Shown one piece after another: positions 16,307 through 23,702 of a stretch of 35,293 nt of DNA. This DNA is from an uncultured beta proteobacterium (GTDB taxonomy: Bacteria > Pseudomonadota > Gammaproteobacteria > Burkholderiales > Rhodocyclaceae): contig CAIZKA010000320.1 in the NCBI GenBank assembly GCA_903933395.1, positions 1 through 35,293 on the forward strand, in the 5' to 3' direction. A program made the translations under genes and the position numbers. Every line of letters begins with the position of its first letter. Position 1 is the stretch's first letter. Under the pieces are notes generated by a model. That model did not search any database, was not told the origin of the DNA, and saw only the letters and a list, made by a program, of their open reading frames with translations.

Positions 16307-17485
16307 TCACGAGCCGCCGAGGGCCGAGACTATCTTTATGCGGCTGTCCTCGACCAGATCCCGCTCACTGTGCACAATCACCGCATCGCCTTCCTTGAGT
16401 CCGTCGAGAATCTGCACGCTACCGTCTGCGCCGCTGATGCCGGCCCTGACCGCGACGAAGCTCAGCTTGTCGGCTGCCTGCACCCAGACACCGGTCTTGC
16501 CGCCGCGCTGGCGCAGGGCGGCGTTGGGCAGCACCAGCGCCTGCTTGACGCCCGGCAGACGCAAAGTGATTTCAGCCATCTCACCAACGGAGACGTCCCT
16601 GGGCGGGGTATCGAAGCTCACTTGCGCAATCCGCTCTTCGGTGACGCTGTCGCTGAGCAATTCGATGCGCGCAACTTTTCCTGCCAGCACCTGACCCGGG
16701 CGCGAGCGCAGCACGATCTCGGCCGGCAAGCCGACCTGGAGGCCGGCCGAACGATTCTGATCGAGGCGCAGCTTGACCCACAGGCTGTCGGCAGCCACCA
16801 GTCTCAGCACGGCTTGTCCGGCGACCACGGTCGACCCAGGTTCGGCATCGCGCGCGGTGACAAGACCGTCAGCCGGCGCCAGCAGGCGCAGGTTGGCGCG
16901 CTGTTGTTGCGCTCCATCCCTTTCGGCATTGAACCGGATCAGATCCTGTCGCGCACCCGCCAGAGCAGCTTCGGCGCCGGCAAGCTGGGCCTCGGCGGAT
17001 TTCAGTTCCTGAGCCTTGCCTTCAGTCACGCTGGAACTGACAAAGCCCTTGCCTCCCAGATCGTCATAGCGGCGCGCATTCGCAGCGGCCACTTCGCGCC
17101 GGGCGCTGCTGTCGGCAAGCTGCGCCGCCGCGGTATCGACCGCATTCCTGGCGCGGGCGGCGGCAGCCACTGTCGAGGCGAGACGCTGATCGAGGTCGAC
17201 GGGATCCATCTCTGCCAGCAGCTGGCCGGCACGCACCACGTCCCCGACATCCACCGCCACCTGGCGGACACGGCCGGCGCCGGTCGGGCCGACCAGATAG
17301 CTGCGACGCGCCTCGACGACGCCGATGCCGAACAACATCGGCGCCGGATCGGCACGCACCACTTGCGTCACCGTTACCCGCACCGGTGCCAGCGGCCCGC
17401 TGCGCGCCAGAACCCAGACGAAGGCGGCGAGCAGCGCAGCGCCGGCGAGGATGAACGCGGTACGTCGGTTAATGGAAAGTTTCAT
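16307..17485 (-). CDS. HlyD/MacA-family periplasmic adaptor protein
   Basis: A 392-aa membrane-fusion protein. A single N-terminal helix (about 10-28) is followed by split lipoyl-like segments (about 60-95 and 200-230) flanking an alanine-rich helical hairpin (about 96-195), then beta-barrel and membrane-proximal parts (GEMAEITLRLPGV, GVWVQAADKLSFVAVRAG). It links the inner-membrane permease encoded next to an outer-membrane channel. It begins 6 bp after the SLAC1-family gene and ends 7 bp before the permease, so it is co-transcribed. RND adaptor use is possible, but the adjacent ABC genes make an ABC role far more likely. Confidence 0.87.
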   Translation of the reverse strand: MKLSINRRTAFILAGAALLAAFVWVLARSGPLAPVRVTVTQVVRADPAPMLFGIGVVEARRSYLVGPTGAGRVRQVAVDVGDVVRAGQLLAEMDPVDLDQRLASTVAAAARARNAVDTAAAQLADSSARREVAAANARRYDDLGGKGFVSSSVTEGKAQELKSAEAQLAGAEAALAGARQDLIRFNAERDGAQQQRANLRLLAPADGLVTARDAEPGSTVVAGQAVLRLVAADSLWVKLRLDQNRSAGLQVGLPAEIVLRSRPGQVLAGKVARIELLSDSVTEERIAQVSFDTPPRDVSVGEMAEITLRLPGVKQALVLPNAALRQRGGKTGVWVQAADKLSFVAVRAGISGADGSVQILDGLKEGDAVIVHSERDLVEDSRIKIVSALGGS

Positions 17486-17491
17486 GATGGC

Positions 17492-18550
17492 TTACGGATG
17501 AGGTTGAAACAGCCTGCCGCTGGCCACGCCGCTGATGGTTTTGACCAGCGTCAGCGTCCAGATGGCCGCCAGCAACGCCCAAGCCAGCCATCCGAAGGCC
17601 AGCGGCGTGGTGAGCCCGGTGACTTCGCTCAGACGCTGGCTACCAAGCGTGAAGGCACCCAGCGGAAAGGTGAAGGCCCACCAGGTGAGGGAAAAGGGTA
17701 ATTGCGCGATCTTCCGCACCGACCAGGTGAACAGCAGCGCCAGCACCAGCCAGAAGGCCCCGAAGCCCCAGAGCAGGAAAACCGCCATAAGGTAGGGGGC
17801 CTTGTCGCCGGCGAATGGGGTGGCGGCGACCAGATTGAGCACGCTGACCACGGTCACGCCCAGCGGCGCAAGATTGATCCAGAAGGTCGGCGCCATTGTC
17901 GGCGGCAGGCGCTTATGCACATAAAAGCGATGGAAGGCCAGCGCCAGCAACGCCATGTACATGAAGATGCCGGAGCCGAGGCCGATGGCATTGATGGTCA
18001 GCGCCAGATCGCGCAGGACCTCCGGCTGGACCGCGAGCAGCGGCGCACCGGCCACCGGGATAAGCACCAGCGCCACCGGCGGTATGAAGATGCCGGGCGT
18101 GATGTGATCGAGGTTCACGTGCTCGCCCTGAAAAATCGAGATCAGCACCGCCAGCGTCAAGCTGAACAGCAAGGCGACACCGAGCCACCAGGCAACCAGC
18201 GCGGCGGCGTCATGGCCGCCGAAGGCGCGCAGCTGCGCCGCCAGGACCAGGATGGCGATGGCGTAGGACGGATAGAAATTGGCCGCGACCGGGTGCCTGA
18301 AGCTGGCCACTACCGCCGGCCAGGCAATGACCCAGCGCAGCAGCCATGGGATGCTGATCAGCGCGAACAGCGCCAGGTTGAACCAATGCAGCACCCAGGC
18401 CAGCCCTGCCAGCACGGGCAACTGATGGGAGAAATGCAGCGTCGTCAGGGCGAAGGCGCCGGTGCCCATGACGGCAGCAGGCCAGCCGGGGGCAAAGGTC
18501 CTGACGATGAGCGGGAAGCTGACGGGATCGGGTGCGATGGGTGCGTTCAT
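17492..18550 (-). CDS. SLAC1/TehA-family (TDT) membrane transporter or channel
   Basis: A 352-aa protein of about ten hydrophobic helices that opens with the family-typical FAPGWPAAVMGTGAFAL block, followed by many Gly- and Phe-rich helices. The family includes TehA (tellurite-linked), Mae1 malate carriers, sulfite exporters and the plant anion channel SLAC1. Its start overlaps the end of the CDF gene by 4 bp, so it is part of the ars run. An anion-conducting role is expected from the family; whether the substrate is a metalloid oxyanion, sulfite or an organic acid cannot be told from sequence. Confidence 0.8.
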   Translation of the reverse strand: MNAPIAPDPVSFPLIVRTFAPGWPAAVMGTGAFALTTLHFSHQLPVLAGLAWVLHWFNLALFALISIPWLLRWVIAWPAVVASFRHPVAANFYPSYAIAILVLAAQLRAFGGHDAAALVAWWLGVALLFSLTLAVLISIFQGEHVNLDHITPGIFIPPVALVLIPVAGAPLLAVQPEVLRDLALTINAIGLGSGIFMYMALLALAFHRFYVHKRLPPTMAPTFWINLAPLGVTVVSVLNLVAATPFAGDKAPYLMAVFLLWGFGAFWLVLALLFTWSVRKIAQLPFSLTWWAFTFPLGAFTLGSQRLSEVTGLTTPLAFGWLAWALLAAIWTLTLVKTISGVASGRLFQPHP

Positions 18551-19455
18551 GTCTTGGTGTCACCGAGTGGATGGGCGCAACCGTGATCGAGCCCGTCCAG
18601 TTCGATCTGGATCGTCGGATGCGTGATATGAAACTGCTGGTGCAACTCGTGGGCTATTCGTTCGAGGAAGGCATCCCCCGGGTGGCCGTCGGGCATGACG
18701 AGGTGCGCGGTCAGCGCGATGCCGGTGGTGCTCATGGCCCAGACATGCAGATCGTGCACGTCCTCGACGCCGGGCAGGGCGCGCAGCAGCTCATCGACCT
18801 CGGCGAGGACCACACTCTCGGGCACGCCGTCGAACAGGAGATGCAGCGACCCCCGGAACAGGCCCCAGGTGCCGGCGATGATCACCAGCGCGATGGCGAT
18901 GCTGGTCGCCGGGTCGAGCCAGGTCCAGCCGGTCAGCAGATACATTGTGCCGGCAGCCACCACGCCGAGCGAAACCAGCGCGTCGGCGGCCATGTGCAGG
19001 AAAGCGCCGCGAATGTTCATGTCCGATTTTCTGCCGGACATGAACAGGGCCGCAGTGACGCCGTTGACCACGACACCGATGGCGGCGATCACGACTATGG
19101 TCATGCCGTCGGCGGCCGGCGGCGATTGCAGGCGATGGAAGGCCTCCCACAGCAGCGAACCCATCGCCACCAGCAGCAGCACGGCATTGGCGAAGGCGGC
19201 GAGTATCGAGGCGCGCTGCCAGCCGTAGGTATGGCGATGGTCCGGCTGCCGGCCGGCGGCCAGTGTGGCTACCCAGGCCAGCAGCAGTCCGGCGACGTCC
19301 GCAAGATTGTGGCCGGCATCGGCCACCAGGGCCAGGGAATCGGCACGCCAGCCATAAAAGGCCTCGACCGCCACAAAGCCGGTGTTCAGGGCTATGCCAA
19401 AGGCAAAGGCCCGGCTGAATGTGGCCGGGCCGTGGTGATGCGAATGTTCGCTCAT
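18547..19455 (-). CDS. Cation diffusion facilitator metal exporter (ZitB/CzcD-like)
   Basis: A 302-aa protein with six predicted helices and a His-rich N-terminus (MSEHSHHHGP). The metal site is HxxxD in both halves: H49/D53 in ADAGHNLAD and HMAAD near residue 156. This HxxxD pair is the Zn(II)-preferring arrangement of ZitB/CzcD. It exports Zn(II) or similar divalent cations in exchange for protons. It does not carry arsenite according to family knowledge, so its presence in an arsenic run suggests co-selection for mixed metal stress. It is 26 bp downstream of the thioredoxin-like gene and overlaps the next gene by 4 bp. Confidence 0.9.
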   Translation of the reverse strand: MSEHSHHHGPATFSRAFAFGIALNTGFVAVEAFYGWRADSLALVADAGHNLADVAGLLLAWVATLAAGRQPDHRHTYGWQRASILAAFANAVLLLVAMGSLLWEAFHRLQSPPAADGMTIVVIAAIGVVVNGVTAALFMSGRKSDMNIRGAFLHMAADALVSLGVVAAGTMYLLTGWTWLDPATSIAIALVIIAGTWGLFRGSLHLLFDGVPESVVLAEVDELLRALPGVEDVHDLHVWAMSTTGIALTAHLVMPDGHPGDAFLERIAHELHQQFHITHPTIQIELDGLDHGCAHPLGDTKT

Positions 19456-19481
19456 CTGAGGCGGAGACTTTGCGACAAGGC

Positions 19482-19712
19482 TCAGAACCAGCTTTCCACC
19501 TTGGCCCGCGTAGGCACGCCGCCGGCATGGACCACCTTGCCGTTGATCACCACGCCGGGGGTGCTCATCACGCCATGAATCATGATCTGTTGCAGGTCTT
19601 CGATCTTTTCCAGCTGGACCGCGACCCCTTTGGCGCGGGCGACGTCGTCAATCAGCTTGAGCGTGTTCTGGCAGTTGGCACAGCCGGTGCCCAGGACTTT
19701 GATGTTCTTCAT
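19482..19712 (-). CDS. Small thioredoxin-fold protein (TM0996/MTH895 family)
   Basis: A 76-aa single-domain protein with a CANC active site (C11/C14) right after the first strand and a cis-proline loop in MSTPGVVINGKVVHAG. This is the minimal redox-active thioredoxin family often found beside ArsP-type permeases. It starts at ATG 19712, with GGAG six bases upstream; a TTG codon four codons earlier overlaps that site and is unlikely to be used. It may reduce thiols of neighbouring proteins such as the arsenate reductase or the Cys-tailed protein upstream. Function in this operon is inferred. Confidence 0.85.
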   Translation of the reverse strand: MKNIKVLGTGCANCQNTLKLIDDVARAKGVAVQLEKIEDLQQIMIHGVMSTPGVVINGKVVHAGGVPTRAKVESWF

Positions 19713-19727
19713 TCTTGACTCCAAAAA

Positions 19728-20048
19728 TCAGCAGCAGGAATTTCCCCTGGCGGTCGGCGTGCAGCAGGCGGCCTTGACGGGTTCGGGTTCACTAGTCGGC
19801 GCTGACACCACGGCGGCCGGCGCAACTGCAAGCCTGGCTTCCTCGTTGAAGGCGTGGTCCTGCATCTGCCCGGCCTCGTCGCGGATGTGGCGGGCGATAT
19901 CGACCACCATGTCGATCTGTTCTTCGGCAATGCCGAAACCGCGCAGGCGCTCCAGCTGGCACAGGCCCTTCTTCGGATGGTTGGCGGCGATGTTGGCGGC
20001 GAGCGAAACCATCGCCACGATGGACGGGTGCAAGGGTGAATCGGCCAT
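19728..20048 (-). CDS. Unrecognised small protein with cysteine-pair tail
   Basis: A 106-aa protein that I cannot assign. The first two thirds are helical (SIVAMVSLAANIAANHPKKG, then IAEEQIDMVVDIARHIRDEAG), somewhat like an AhpD/carboxymuconolactone decarboxylase-type helical repeat but without the CxxC. One cysteine, C30, follows the HPKKG turn. A Pro/Ala-rich linker (about 74-92) leads to the tail KAACCTPTARGNSCC with two cysteine pairs (C95/96 and C105/106). It lies 12 bp after the permease and 15 bp before the thioredoxin-like gene. The vicinal thiols could bind As(III) or hand it to the permease; this is a hypothesis. Confidence 0.75.
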   Translation of the reverse strand: MADSPLHPSIVAMVSLAANIAANHPKKGLCQLERLRGFGIAEEQIDMVVDIARHIRDEAGQMQDHAFNEEARLAVAPAAVVSAPTSEPEPVKAACCTPTARGNSCC

Positions 20049-20060
20049 GGCGAGCTCTCC

Positions 20061-21110
20061 CTACAGAACTGCGTTGAAAACGTAACCGACGATCAGGATG
20101 CCGAGCGCGACGACGCCGGCGAAGGTGGCGATCAGCGGCAGCTTGAGCACTTTGCGCAGGATGATCATTTCCGGCAGCGACAGCGCGATGACGCTCATCA
20201 TGAAGGCCAGCACGGTGCCCAGCGCGGCGCCCTTGCCGATCAGGGCCTCGACCACCGGCAGGATGCCCGCGGCATTGCTGTACATCGGCACGCCGATCAG
20301 CACGGCCGCAGGCAGCGACCACCACGGCGCGTCCTTGCCCATGATCGAGGCCATGAAATCCTGCGGCACATAGCCGTGGATGACGGCGCCCACGCCGATA
20401 CCGGCGAGGACCCAGGGCCAGACCTTGCCGACGATATCCCTGACGTGGGCGACACCGGCATCGATGCGTCCGGCCCAGTGCATTTCTTCGCCGACGTAGT
20501 CGGCTGACTGGCTGGCCTGCATGGCGCGCACCCAGTCTTCGAGATGGCGCTCCATGCCGAGCTTGCCGATCACCAGTCCCGCCGTAATCGCCACCGTCAG
20601 GCCCAGCGCCAGGTAGAGCCCGGCGACCTTCCAGCCGAACAGGCCGAACAGCAGCGCCAGCGCGACTTCATTGACCATCGGCGCCGAGATCAGGAAGGAG
20701 AAGGTGACGCCCAGCGGCACACCGGCAGAAAGAAAGCCGATGAACAGCGGTACCGCGGAGCAGGAGCAGAAGGGCGTGATGACGCCGAGGCTCGCCGCCA
20801 TCACGTTGCCGACGCCCAGGCGCTTGCCGGAGAGAAGCGCCCGCGTGCGTTCCGGCGAGACGAAGGTATGCACCACGCCCATCAGGAAGACGATGCCGGT
20901 GAGCAGCAGCAAGACCTTGGGCGTGTCGTAGAAAAAGAAATGCACGGCTTCGCCCAGGTGGGTCTGGCGGGTCAGGCCCAGCAGCGCGATGGCGGCATCG
21001 GCAAAAGGCACCAGACTGGCGTAAGCGGCTATCCACGCGATGAAGCTAACACCCAGCCAGCCCCAGGGCGGGCGGCGCGGGCTATGGCTGGTATCGGTCA
21101 AGGCAGTCAT
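20061..21110 (-). CDS. arsP: ArsP-family permease (PF03773 type)
   Basis: A 349-aa inner-membrane protein of about eight to ten helices. The defining motif TPFCSCSAVPLFIGF carries C115 and C117, and the second half repeats a similar helix arrangement (GVPMYSNAAGILPVVEALI). ArsP proteins with characterised function export trivalent methylated or aromatic arsenicals; other members of the wider DUF318 group are uncharacterised permeases. It follows arsR by 15 bp and precedes the Cys-tailed gene by 12 bp. No arsM is visible in the window, so the organoarsenical source, if that is its substrate, would be external or encoded elsewhere. Confidence 0.85.
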   Translation of the reverse strand: MTALTDTSHSPRRPPWGWLGVSFIAWIAAYASLVPFADAAIALLGLTRQTHLGEAVHFFFYDTPKVLLLLTGIVFLMGVVHTFVSPERTRALLSGKRLGVGNVMAASLGVITPFCSCSAVPLFIGFLSAGVPLGVTFSFLISAPMVNEVALALLFGLFGWKVAGLYLALGLTVAITAGLVIGKLGMERHLEDWVRAMQASQSADYVGEEMHWAGRIDAGVAHVRDIVGKVWPWVLAGIGVGAVIHGYVPQDFMASIMGKDAPWWSLPAAVLIGVPMYSNAAGILPVVEALIGKGAALGTVLAFMMSVIALSLPEMIILRKVLKLPLIATFAGVVALGILIVGYVFNAVL

Positions 21111-21125
21111 GGTGTTTTGTCCCGA

Positions 21126-21464
21126 TCAGGCGGCGCAGCGTTGCGGCCGTCCCGCCATGACCTTCAGCCGCTTGAGATCCGCTTTGAATCCGGCGGCAGC
21201 AGCATCCGGCAAGGTTTTCAGCAGCGCCGCAGCCCATGCGGGCAGGGACGGAGACAGGCGGTAGAACATCCACGTCCCCTCGCGACGCGGGATCACCACG
21301 CCGGCATCCTTCAGTACGCCCAGGTGGCGCGAAATCTTGGGCTGGATGTCGTCCAGCGCGGCAGTGAGTTCACAAACGCAGAGTTCGCCCTGATCTACCA
21401 GCAAGGCAAGAATGCGGCGGCGCGTGGCATCGGCGACGGCATCGAAGACGAGTTGGGTATCCAT
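21126..21464 (-). CDS. arsR: ArsR/SmtB-family arsenic-responsive repressor
   Basis: A 112-aa winged-helix repressor. The N-terminal FDAVADATRRRILALL and recognition helix IQPKISRHLGVLKDAGVV are typical. The metal site ELCVCEL in the alpha-3 helix holds the vicinal cysteines of As(III)/Sb(III)-sensing ArsR (C32/C34 of E. coli ArsR). It heads the 13-gene run that continues to 11800. Its own operator and promoter lie immediately upstream, and the predicted transcript begins at or within a base or two of the ATG, so there is no ribosome-binding site. It should keep the whole run off until arsenite binds. Confidence 0.95.
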   Translation of the reverse strand: MDTQLVFDAVADATRRRILALLVDQGELCVCELTAALDDIQPKISRHLGVLKDAGVVIPRREGTWMFYRLSPSLPAWAAALLKTLPDAAAAGFKADLKRLKVMAGRPQRCAA

Positions 21465-21471
21465 GAATGCA

Positions 21472-21501
21472 AATATACGCCATTTCGTATATATGCGTCA
21501 A
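21472..21501 (-). promoter_or_regulatory. Sigma70 promoter of the ars run
   Basis: On the minus strand, -35 TTGACG (21501-21496) and -10 TATATT (21477-21472) are separated by 18 bp; each matches consensus at 5 of 6 bases. The expected start site is about 21465, next to the arsR ATG at 21464. This is the strongest vegetative promoter I can see in the window. Confidence 0.75.
21473..21492. promoter_or_regulatory. ArsR operator (inverted repeat ATATACG-N6-CGTATAT)
   Basis: Perfect 7-bp arms at 21473-21479 and 21486-21492. The repeat fills the spacer and covers the -10 element of the arsR promoter, so a bound dimer would block RNA polymerase. The AT-rich 7-6-7 layout resembles known ArsR/SmtB operators. 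Confidence 0.75.
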
Positions 21502-21593
21502 GGAATGTTTTCCACGATTCCCCGGCGATCGCGGTCGGCGGGCCAAGCCCGATCGTAATGGCCGGGATGGCCGCCGCCCGTCAGCGCCCCGCC

Positions 21594-22061
21594 TTAAAGC
21601 CCCAGATCGCTCAAGCCGGAATGATCGTCGGGCCGCCGGCCCAGCGGCCAGTGGAACTTGCGCTCGGATTCCTTGATCGGCAGGTCGTTGATGCTGGCGA
21701 AGCGCCGCATCATGAAGCCCTGCTCGTTGAACTCCCAGTTCTCGTTGCCGTAGGCGCGGAACCAGTTGCCGGAGTCGTCGTGACATTCATAGGCGAAGCG
21801 CACCGCGATGCGATTGCCGGCACAGGCCCAGAGCTCCTTGATCAGGCGGTAGTCGAGTTCCTTCGCCCATTTGCGCACCAGGAGCTGCCGCACCTGCTCG
21901 CGCCCGACCGGAAATTCCGAACGGTTGCGCCAGCGCGTGTCTTCCGTATAGACCAGCACGACGCGATCCGGGTCGCGGGTATTCCAGGCATCCTCGGCCA
22001 TGCGCACCTTCTGCGCGGCGGTTTCCGGCGTGAATGGCGGAACGGGGGGTTTGGTTTCCAT
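21594..22061 (-). CDS. DUF1348 / NTF2-like (SnoaL-fold) protein
   Basis: A 155-aa soluble protein that matches the DUF1348 pattern: [61 protein letters not shown] and a C-terminal [14 protein letters not shown]. The family adopts the cone-shaped NTF2 fold; function is unknown. ATG 22061 has a GAGGAG site and is preferred over a start 12 codons earlier. It lies 129 bp upstream of arsR on the same strand, but arsR has its own strong promoter, so membership in the ars run is unlikely. Confidence 0.85.
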   Translation of the reverse strand: METKPPVPPFTPETAAQKVRMAEDAWNTRDPDRVVLVYTEDTRWRNRSEFPVGREQVRQLLVRKWAKELDYRLIKELWACAGNRIAVRFAYECHDDSGNWFRAYGNENWEFNEQGFMMRRFASINDLPIKESERKFHWPLGRRPDDHSGLSDLGL

Positions 22062-22334
22062 GATCGGCTCCTCGGCAGAAATTCGGGTGGATGGCATCCA
22101 GCAGCATGGAGCAGTCTATCCACGATAGCGCGAGGTGCAAGCGGCAGCAATGCCCCAAACTGGCGAATCACGGCCGGATGCCTGCCCCTCGATGGTGCGT
22201 CGCACACGTCACGGTGCAGCTTCCTTGCCCCGGTGCGCCGCGGAATAATTAAATACTTACACTGAATCAGTTCCTTGTCATGGCTGGCACGGAGTCTGCA
22301 CTAACCCGGACAGACCATTAACCGGGAGCGCACC
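22062..22334. promoter_or_regulatory. Intergenic region upstream of the cyanate operon
   Basis: Divergent region between the DUF1348 gene and cynA. It holds the sigma54 element at 22285-22300 and, about 100 bp before the predicted start, GTGC-type palindromes: GTGCG-T-CGCAC at 22195-22205 and CGCAC-N8-GTGCA at 22201-22218. The latter approaches the NtrC site TGCAC-N7-GTGCA but with one extra spacer base. Confidence 0.5.
22285..22300 (+). promoter_or_regulatory. Sigma54 -24/-12 promoter of the cyanate operon
   Basis: TGGCACG-N4-CTGCA departs from the consensus TGGCACG-N4-TTGCA at one base, with correct GG-N10-GC spacing. The start site would be near 22311, 24 bp before the cynA ATG, which follows a GGGAG site. 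A sigma54 promoter on a nitrogen-scavenging operon points to NtrC control. Confidence 0.8.
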
Positions 22335-23690
22335 ATGTCACTGCACGATCCCTTCGATCCGAACGCCGCGATGAGCGGTTGCAGCTGCGGCCGACACGCC
22401 TCGCAAACGCAGCACGACATCGCCGCCGGGGCGGGCGTCATCGATGCACTGAACAGTCGCGTGATTCAAACGACGGTGATGCGCGCCCTGTTCCCGAAGG
22501 ACGCCGAGCGACGCAAGTTCCTCTCCGCCGTCGGCGCATCCACGGCCTGGGCGGCGATTTCCTCGCTGATCCCGTTCGGCACGCTGGAAGCCATGGCGCA
22601 GGAAAAGGGCAGCCTGGAGAAGAAGGACCTCAAGATCGGCTTCATCCCCATCACCTGCGCCTCGCCGCTGGTGATGGCGGACCCGCTCGGCTTCTACAAG
22701 AAGCAGGGGCTCAACGTCACGGTGATCAAGACCGCCGGCTGGGCGCTGATCCGCGACAAGGTGATAAACAAGGAATACGACGCTTCGCACATGCTGGCAC
22801 CGATGCCCATCGCCATGTCCATGGGCGTCGGTTCCAACCCGATGCCGATCAACGTCGCCACCATCCAGAACATCAACGGCCAGGCCATCACGCTGCACGT
22901 CAAGCACAAGGACAAGCGCGATCCGAAGATGTGGAAGGGCTTCAAGTTCGCCGTCCCCTTCGAGTATTCGATGCACAACTTCCTGCTGCGCTACTACGTC
23001 GCGGAGCACGGCCTCGACCCCGACAAGGACATCCAGATCCGCGTGGTGCCGCCGCCCGAAATGGTGGCCAACCTGCGTGCCGGCAACCTCGACGGCTACC
23101 TCGGGCCCGACCCGTTCAACCAGCGCGCCGTGTTTGACGAAGTCGGCTTCATCCACATCCTGTCGAAGGAAATCTGGGACGGGCACCCCTGCTGCTCGTT
23201 CGGTGCGCCGACGGCCTTCGTCAAGGAGAACCCCAACACCTTTGCCGCCCTGTACCGCGCCGTGCTGACCGCCGCGGCGATGGCGCGCGATCCGAAAAAC
23301 CGCCCGATCATGGCCGAGGTGCTGGCGCCGGCCAACTATCTCAATCAGCCCAAGGCGGTGCTGGAGCAGGTCCTTACCGGCAAATTCGCCGACGGCCTGG
23401 GCAACGTCAGGACGGTTGCGGACCGCGTGGATTTCGACCCCTTCCCCTGGTACTCGATGGCGGTATGGATACTGACCCAGATGAAGCGCTGGGGCTACAT
23501 CAAGGGCGACGTACGCTACAAGGACATCGCCGAGCAGGTCTATCTGGTCACCGACGCCCGCAAGCACATGGCCGAAGTGGGCCTCGCGGCACCCAAGGAG
23601 AACTTCCGCAAGATCTTCGTGATGGGCAAGGAATTCGACCCGGCCAAACCGGAGCCCTACCTCAACAGCTTCGCCATGAAGCGGACCTGA
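22335..23690 (+). CDS. cynA: Cyanate (NrtA/CmpA-family) ABC transporter substrate-binding protein
   Basis: A 451-aa solute-binding protein of the nitrate/bicarbonate/cyanate group. It has a long n-region with GCSCGRH (C16/C18), then a twin-arginine signal (ERRKFLSAVGAS, RR at 59-60), then the NrtA-type core beginning LKIGFIPITCASPLVMA. Blocks such as FAVPFEYSMHNFLLRYY and CCSFGAPTAFV are typical of this family. Family members bind nitrate, bicarbonate or cyanate; the cyanase gene three genes downstream in the same operon makes cyanate the likely ligand. Nitrate is the main alternative, but no assimilatory nitrate reductase is encoded here. Confidence 0.82.
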   Translation: MSLHDPFDPNAAMSGCSCGRHASQTQHDIAAGAGVIDALNSRVIQTTVMRALFPKDAERRKFLSAVGASTAWAAISSLIPFGTLEAMAQEKGSLEKKDLKIGFIPITCASPLVMADPLGFYKKQGLNVTVIKTAGWALIRDKVINKEYDASHMLAPMPIAMSMGVGSNPMPINVATIQNINGQAITLHVKHKDKRDPKMWKGFKFAVPFEYSMHNFLLRYYVAEHGLDPDKDIQIRVVPPPEMVANLRAGNLDGYLGPDPFNQRAVFDEVGFIHILSKEIWDGHPCCSFGAPTAFVKENPNTFAALYRAVLTAAAMARDPKNRPIMAEVLAPANYLNQPKAVLEQVLTGKFADGLGNVRTVADRVDFDPFPWYSMAVWILTQMKRWGYIKGDVRYKDIAEQVYLVTDARKHMAEVGLAAPKENFRKIFVMGKEFDPAKPEPYLNSFAMKRT

Positions 23691-23702
23691 GGGGACGGCA
23701 TC

